Of a stretch of 44,911 nucleotides of DNA, positions 43,033-44,911 are shown in pieces (within the stretch, counting starts at the first letter, position 1; every line of letters begins with the position of its first letter). This stretch comes from an uncultured Elusimicrobia bacterium. Lineage in GTDB: Bacteria; Elusimicrobiota; Elusimicrobia; Elusimicrobiales; UBA9959. The position numbers were made by a program, and so were the translations under genes. The stretch lies in assembly GCA_903889965.1 (NCBI GenBank), contig CAISZM010000053.1, forward strand, positions 1 through 44,911, written 5' to 3'. Below the pieces are notes generated by a model. It made no database searches. It had not been told where the DNA came from and saw nothing but the letters and a program-made list of their open reading frames with translations.

Positions 43033-43226
43033 AGGCATGGGATTGCCCTTGTTCCACGCGGCTTGCAGCACCGGCTAACGCAGGGATGGTGTTCAAAACC
43101 AGGGTCTCGCACATCGTGCTCGCCCTTCCCCGCCTCGCCCTCCGCGCTACGCAAGCGTCGGGTTCCGGCAGGGTTTTGCCCCCCATCCCTGCGTCAGCCT
43201 CTATTAATAAAGGCAACCCCATGCCT
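43033..43226. repeat. Foldback element with two nested long stems
   Basis: Outer arms AGGCATGGGATTGCC (43033-43047) and GGCAACCCCATGCCT (43212-43226) pair with one mismatch. The nested arms GGCTAACGCAGGGATGG (43073-43089) and CCATCCCTGCGTCAGCC (43183-43199) also pair with one mismatch, and CAAAACC (43094-43100) pairs with GGTTTTG (43172-43178). The A-C mismatches within these paired arms would be G-U on the minus strand, so a minus-strand RNA would pair throughout those segments. A GCAC-ATC-GTGC hairpin lies at the tip (43109-43119). It sits between two minus-strand genes (lnt and the deacetylase) and includes ACGCAAGCGT, also present in the 23891-24227 element. It may be an mRNA-processing structure, a ncRNA or a MITE remnant. 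Confidence 0.55.
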
Positions 43227-43275
43227 GCCCCTACATTCAAATATCAATACCACAAATATTACACGGTTCATTATT

Positions 43276-44721
43276 TTAATGCGCGGGGGAGTAGACCGGG
43301 ACATCCGCTTCCAGCACCGTGCGTTCGTTCAGCCGCGTCTTCGCCAGCACGCGGCCCCACGGGTCTATCACTCCGGAAATGCCGTTATTGGCCGCGCGCG
43401 CCACCGAACGCCTGTTCTCCACCGCCCTGAAAATATTGACTATAAAATGCTGGTACGGAGCGGCGGTGTCCAGGTACCAGCCGTCATTCGTGATATTCAC
43501 GAACAGGTCGGCGCCAGCCCGCGTAGAAGGATAAAAAAGGTACGGAAAAACCGACTCGTAGCAGATAGCCGCCCCTATTTTAAAACCTTTGAACTCCATA
43601 AGCTTCTGGTCACGGGCGCCGGGCAGGAATTCTCCCAGCGTTGCCACGGGCTTTATGTAACGGCCGAGGAATCCCCGCATGGGCACATACTCGCCGAAAG
43701 GAACCAACTGCCGTTTTTCGTAGGAAGCTGAGATCTCCCCCTTTTTGTCCAGCAGGAAGGCGGCCACGTGACTTCCGTCGCCCCTCGAAACCGAGCCCAC
43801 AAGACTGCCCCCGGAAGGGCGGGCGGCCGCAGCCTTAAGCCAGCTATAGCAGGCATTTGAATCTATCCAGCAGGGCAGGGCGTTCTCCGGCCAGACCGCC
43901 AGTTCCGCTCCAGCGGACCGGGCCGCCAGGTTTTCCATGCTGGATTTTATGTTCCCCGCCTCCGCGGCGTCCCATTTGGCGTACTGGTCTATGGAGGGTT
44001 GCAGAAGCGCCACCTTAAGAGTTCTTGCCGGCGCGGGAATATTCCTAAGTTCCAGGCCGCCGAAGGTCCACAAGCCGGCTAAAAGCAGGATCGCCGGTGC
44101 GAACCCGGCAAGTTTCCCCGCGGCCTTGCCGCCGCTCGCGAAAAGGGTTCCGGCCAGAGCCCCGGTGAAACAGACCGCCGCGCTCAAGCCGTAAACCCCG
44201 GTCAGCGAAGCTATCTGTATGAGCCGTACATGTTCCCACTGCGTATACCCCAGCATGAACCAGGGGAACCAGATCGCTTTCATGGCGAGGTAAACCTTGC
44301 CCCTTTCCAGCAGGAACCAGCCCAGGGCGAAAAGATAGGGCCAGGCCTTCAGCCCGGCCTTTTTGACATAGAAACCATAGACAGAAACCAGCGCGAATTC
44401 AAGCGAGAGCGCGAGGCTGAGCGCGCATAGTCCCAGCGCGGAAACGGCCGGTCCCACCCCGCCAGCCCGCATGGTGGGGTATATCCAGTAAAGTATGCCG
44501 AGGTAGAAAAGAAAACCGCAGACGAGCCCACCCAAGGCGGCCGACTTGGGAGTTTTGGACTTTATCAGGAAGTATGAAAGCGGCGCGAGGGCGAACCAGG
44601 CCAGCCAGCCCTGGCTGAACCTGGGATAACTTAATATAAGGAGCAGGGAAGTAAGAAAGGGAAGAAGAATACCGAATTGAAGATTATAAGATTCAAGATT
44701 ATCAGCTTTGGGTTTGGGCAT
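43276..44721 (-). CDS. lnt: Apolipoprotein N-acyltransferase
   Basis: 481 residues: an N-terminal membrane part (about six to seven helices to residue 222) and a nitrilase-type domain (about 233-480). The catalytic triad is Glu279 in WPENALP, Lys336 in YEKRQLVPFGEYVP and Cys387 in ICYESVFP; the NITNDGWY and RRSVARAANNGISGVIDPWGRV motifs follow. It adds the third acyl chain to lipoproteins in the inner membrane, consistent with the lipoproteins in this window. The first 16 or so codons lie inside AAGATT repeat copy C, and the ATG has no Shine-Dalgarno, so the start is uncertain. I find no alternative ATG, GTG or TTG before the first membrane helix. Confidence 0.93.
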   Translation of the reverse strand: MPKPKADNLESYNLQFGILLPFLTSLLLILSYPRFSQGWLAWFALAPLSYFLIKSKTPKSAALGGLVCGFLFYLGILYWIYPTMRAGGVGPAVSALGLCALSLALSLEFALVSVYGFYVKKAGLKAWPYLFALGWFLLERGKVYLAMKAIWFPWFMLGYTQWEHVRLIQIASLTGVYGLSAAVCFTGALAGTLFASGGKAAGKLAGFAPAILLLAGLWTFGGLELRNIPAPARTLKVALLQPSIDQYAKWDAAEAGNIKSSMENLAARSAGAELAVWPENALPCWIDSNACYSWLKAAAARPSGGSLVGSVSRGDGSHVAAFLLDKKGEISASYEKRQLVPFGEYVPMRGFLGRYIKPVATLGEFLPGARDQKLMEFKGFKIGAAICYESVFPYLFYPSTRAGADLFVNITNDGWYLDTAAPYQHFIVNIFRAVENRRSVARAANNGISGVIDPWGRVLAKTRLNERTVLEADVPVYSPAH

Positions 44722-44911
44722 TGGGAATAAGAATTGAAGATTATCAGATCGGGAATATGGGGAATTGAAGATTTTAGATTATCAGATTGAAGATTGGGAA
44801 TAGGGACTATTGAAGATTAAAGATTATAAGATTGCAGATTACATATTGAGTACCGAATCTCAAATCTTGACTCTTCAATCTTATAATCTGGAATCTGATA
44901 ATCTGATAATC
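44676..44911 (+). repeat. AAGATT foldback repeat, copy C (runs off the window)
   Basis: Left arm units GATTATAAGATT, GATTCAAGATT and GATTGAAGATT alternate with GGGAATNNGG spacers. The core GCAGATTACATATTGAGTAC is at 44834-44853. The right arm holds the complementary units to the window end. It is the longest of the three copies and invades the 5' end of lnt. Confidence 0.85.

Noticed and set aside
43031-43240. A 69-codon open frame on the minus strand between the deacetylase gene and lnt
   Set aside because: It coincides with the foldback element 43033-43226, has no ribosome site, and its composition follows the inverted repeat rather than a protein.
25876-44911. AAGATT arrays as CRISPR repeats
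   Set aside because: Units are 11-13 bases, contiguous and partly inverted, with no constant repeat, unique spacers or cas genes.
1-44911. Prophage, integron or transposon carrying a defence system
   Set aside because: No integrase, transposase, phage structural, toxin-antitoxin or restriction genes were found; the genes are housekeeping, envelope or signalling genes of even composition apart from the AT-rich adk flank and the repeats.

Overview
The window looks like a chromosomal segment of a GC-rich, Gram-negative, free-living bacterium. An origin in Elusimicrobiota or a similar uncultured lineage is my inference: Gram-negative features (apolipoprotein N-acyltransferase, lipoproteins, many Sec signal peptides) sit with HPr kinase, long-form HPF, a SpoIID-domain protein, oversized minor pilins and clostripain-type proteases. 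I saw no tRNA, rRNA, CRISPR array, integrase or transposase gene.

Layout. 1-2004 (minus): hpf-hprK-rapZ, a compact stress and carbon-regulation operon, with rapZ cut by the window edge. 2181-6809 (minus): three minor pilins, the largest fused to a lamin-tail domain and several carboxypeptidase-regulatory-like modules; an adenylate kinase lies just upstream (6906-7550). 7768-9590: two exported proteins of unknown role, divergently transcribed. 9703-11586 (minus): ECF sigma factor, zinc-type anti-sigma factor and a secreted charged protein. 11638-16000: a TPR-SpoIID protein, undecaprenyl-diphosphatase and a class III cyclase. 16095-23788: secreted or lipid-anchored unknowns plus a large multidomain glycoside hydrolase. 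24322-28106 (plus): gpmI, a DUF167 protein, and a DsbA-like/MauE-like/exported protein operon. 28182-34545 (plus): a multi-TM transporter-like protein, UDP-glucose dehydrogenase, UDP-glucuronate decarboxylase, a two-component system and a small secreted protein. 34617-38778 (minus): three paralogous clostripain-family (C11) proteases, each with its own promoter. 39202-44721: a soluble multi-sensor histidine kinase, a histone-deacetylase-family enzyme and lnt.

The most unusual material is non-coding. (a) Positions 23891-24227, upstream of gpmI, fold into one unit closed by a 20-bp helix. The two differences between its arms become G-U pairs, and a tandem G-A mismatch follows; the interior holds several strong hairpins. 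This is a candidate large structured RNA or a MITE-like element. (b) A dispersed foldback repeat built from AAGATT-type units has three copies (25876-25951, 30742-30924, 44676 to the window end) around a shared core; one copy supplies the first codons of lnt. (c) A second foldback element lies at 43033-43226. (d) The three clostripain promoters share an AAGGGCCTA-type box. (e) Three TTTAA hexamers at exact 11-bp spacing sit after the two-component genes, in the layout of a PhoB/PhoP operator.

Functional themes are envelope building and remodelling (UppP, SpoIID, Lnt, UDP-sugar synthesis, oxidative folding), surface and secreted factors (pilins, proteases, glycosidase), and signalling (ECF sigma/anti-sigma, two-component system, orphan kinase, cyclase).
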